Assembly (NCBI RefSeq): GCF_023065955.2
Contig: NW_026623008.1
Coordinates: forward strand, 21,572,001 to 21,636,000
From: Ursus arctos
Lineage: Eukaryota; Chordata; Mammalia; Carnivora; Ursidae
Length of the DNA: 64,000 nucleotides
Reading direction: 5' to 3'
Below are positions 63,060 to 64,000 of the stretch, piece after piece; within the stretch, counting starts at the first letter, position 1; every line of letters starts with the position of its first letter. The position numbers were made by a program, and so were the translations under genes. The notes under the pieces were generated by a model, which saw only the letters and a program-made list of their open reading frames with translations, did not search any database and had not been told where the DNA came from.

Positions 63060-64000
63060 GGAGGGACAGAGGAGCGACCCATGTGCAGAAATGACAGGGT
63101 GATGCCTGCAGAGCCATGAGTCTGCTACCCCACACCCTCCCCCATTGCACCATGGACGACCCCACGGACTTGCCCCCTGTCCCGTGTAGGGATCATCAGC
63201 TCCTGAGAAGTGGGAAGGGGCTGCCCTCGCCCCGGGGTCACCACCTGGAGGGAGGCTGCCTGCGGGGGGGGGGGGGCGGGGGGGGAGGCAATGTCAGAGG
63301 TGAGCCCTGGGGCCTGGGGCCTCCCATGGGGTGGGCACAGTGCGCTTGTAGCTAACGCCTGTGGGAGTGAAGCAGCCAGCCACCTCCTGGTGTCCCGGTG
63401 CCCCTTCTCCTCTGCACGTCCCCTGGTCCTTCACCTTCTGCCCCAGGCGTGGGGGGGAGGGGGTGTCAGGGAGGTTGGGCCTGAACCTGGCTGCTGGAGG
63501 CGGGTGAGGAGGGAGGCTCAGAGTCCTTGAGTGGCGTCCCCACGATCACTCAGCAGGTCAGTGCCAGTTGGCTCCTCCCAGGCTCCCCATGATCAGCATG
63601 AGACCCTCTTGCCTGGGCGGTGTCCTGAGCCCCTGGGACTCACAGTGACGGCCACACCACCCCCATCACTGCTGGCATCCTTCCACCCGGGAGCCCGCTC
63701 CAGGTCTCAGGGTCAGGCTGCTGTATTAGGGGACTTCCTTTCAGGAGAGACATAAACACGTCTTGAAAAGAAATGCAGTTTCCACGTTCTTTCCTTTTTG
63801 CCCCCCACAGCACATTTCCATTTCAATGGAGTGTCTCCTCTTTTTGTGCATCACATTTCAGAATCTGCAACACTCAAGACCAGCTGGAAATGCCACGTTC
63901 TGAGCTGCCGCCCTTCCTCCGCGCCTCCTGCCCCCTCCCCCGGCCCCCACGCAGGTCTCCTCCTCACGGTGGCTGCCCCCTCGGAAGAAGGACTGGAATG
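63060..64000. other. Gene-free GC-rich stretch to window end
   Basis: Short frames (74-106 codons) without domain. A G-run pair lies at 63264-63285. 63740-63900 is AT-richer, non-repeat ('aaacacgtcttgaaaagaa', 'catttccatttcaatgg') and may be conserved non-coding DNA. Confidence 0.4.
63264..63285. repeat. G13-C-G8 homopolymer
   Basis: Thirteen G, one C, eight G. Prone to length error and G-quadruplex formation. Confidence 0.9.

Overview
The window reads as intergenic or deep intronic DNA from a carnivoran mammal. The lineage evidence is five tRNA-Lys-type CAN SINEs. The best one (13460-13650) carries 'gcgtctgccttcggctcag', a variant known from arctoid caniforms (bears, seals, mustelids) and different from the dog and cat subfamilies. 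Two carnivore-type LINE-1 3' ends agree with this. The species call is an inference from repeat families only.

I find no protein-coding gene, no tRNA or rRNA gene and no CRISPR array. The longest open frames (up to 295 codons) lie in GC-rich DNA. They coincide with antisense L2 or MIR sequence, with minisatellites, or with nothing recognisable, and none has a protein domain or a credible exon-intron layout. The only protein-derived sequence is decayed LINE ORF2 (reverse transcriptase).

Layout. 1-13 kb: GC-rich, many old MIR and L2 pieces, one MLT1-like repeat, one AT-rich island (5.8-6.05 kb), a Z-DNA-type and a polypyrimidine tract. 13-20 kb: a young SINE, a G-rich minisatellite, a (CCAT)n tract and two direct copies of an old repeat. 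20-33 kb: sparse L1/L2/MIR pieces separated by AT-rich non-repeat islands rich in TAAT cores (22.3, 25.0, 27.9 and 32.0 kb), which look like candidate regulatory elements. 33.5-38.4 kb: a repeat pile with at least seven nested or adjoining insertions, most datable from target-site duplications. 38-50 kb: GC-rich DNA with MIRs, a solo LTR with TATA and polyA signals, a SINE inside an old L1, and a 39-bp minisatellite. 50-57 kb: an L2 whose reverse-transcriptase region has expanded into ten 31-bp tandem units, then two antisense L1 stretches broken by two SINEs and microsatellites. 57-64 kb: MIR/L2 pieces and three weaker AT-rich islands.

No new gene system is visible. The observations most worth checking are the 31-bp VNTR born inside an L2, the 39-bp minisatellite, the nested insertion series with a possible small L1 3' transduction, and the island at 25.02-25.30 kb. 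Repeat family names are from memory of consensus sequences; no RepeatMasker or alignment was run.
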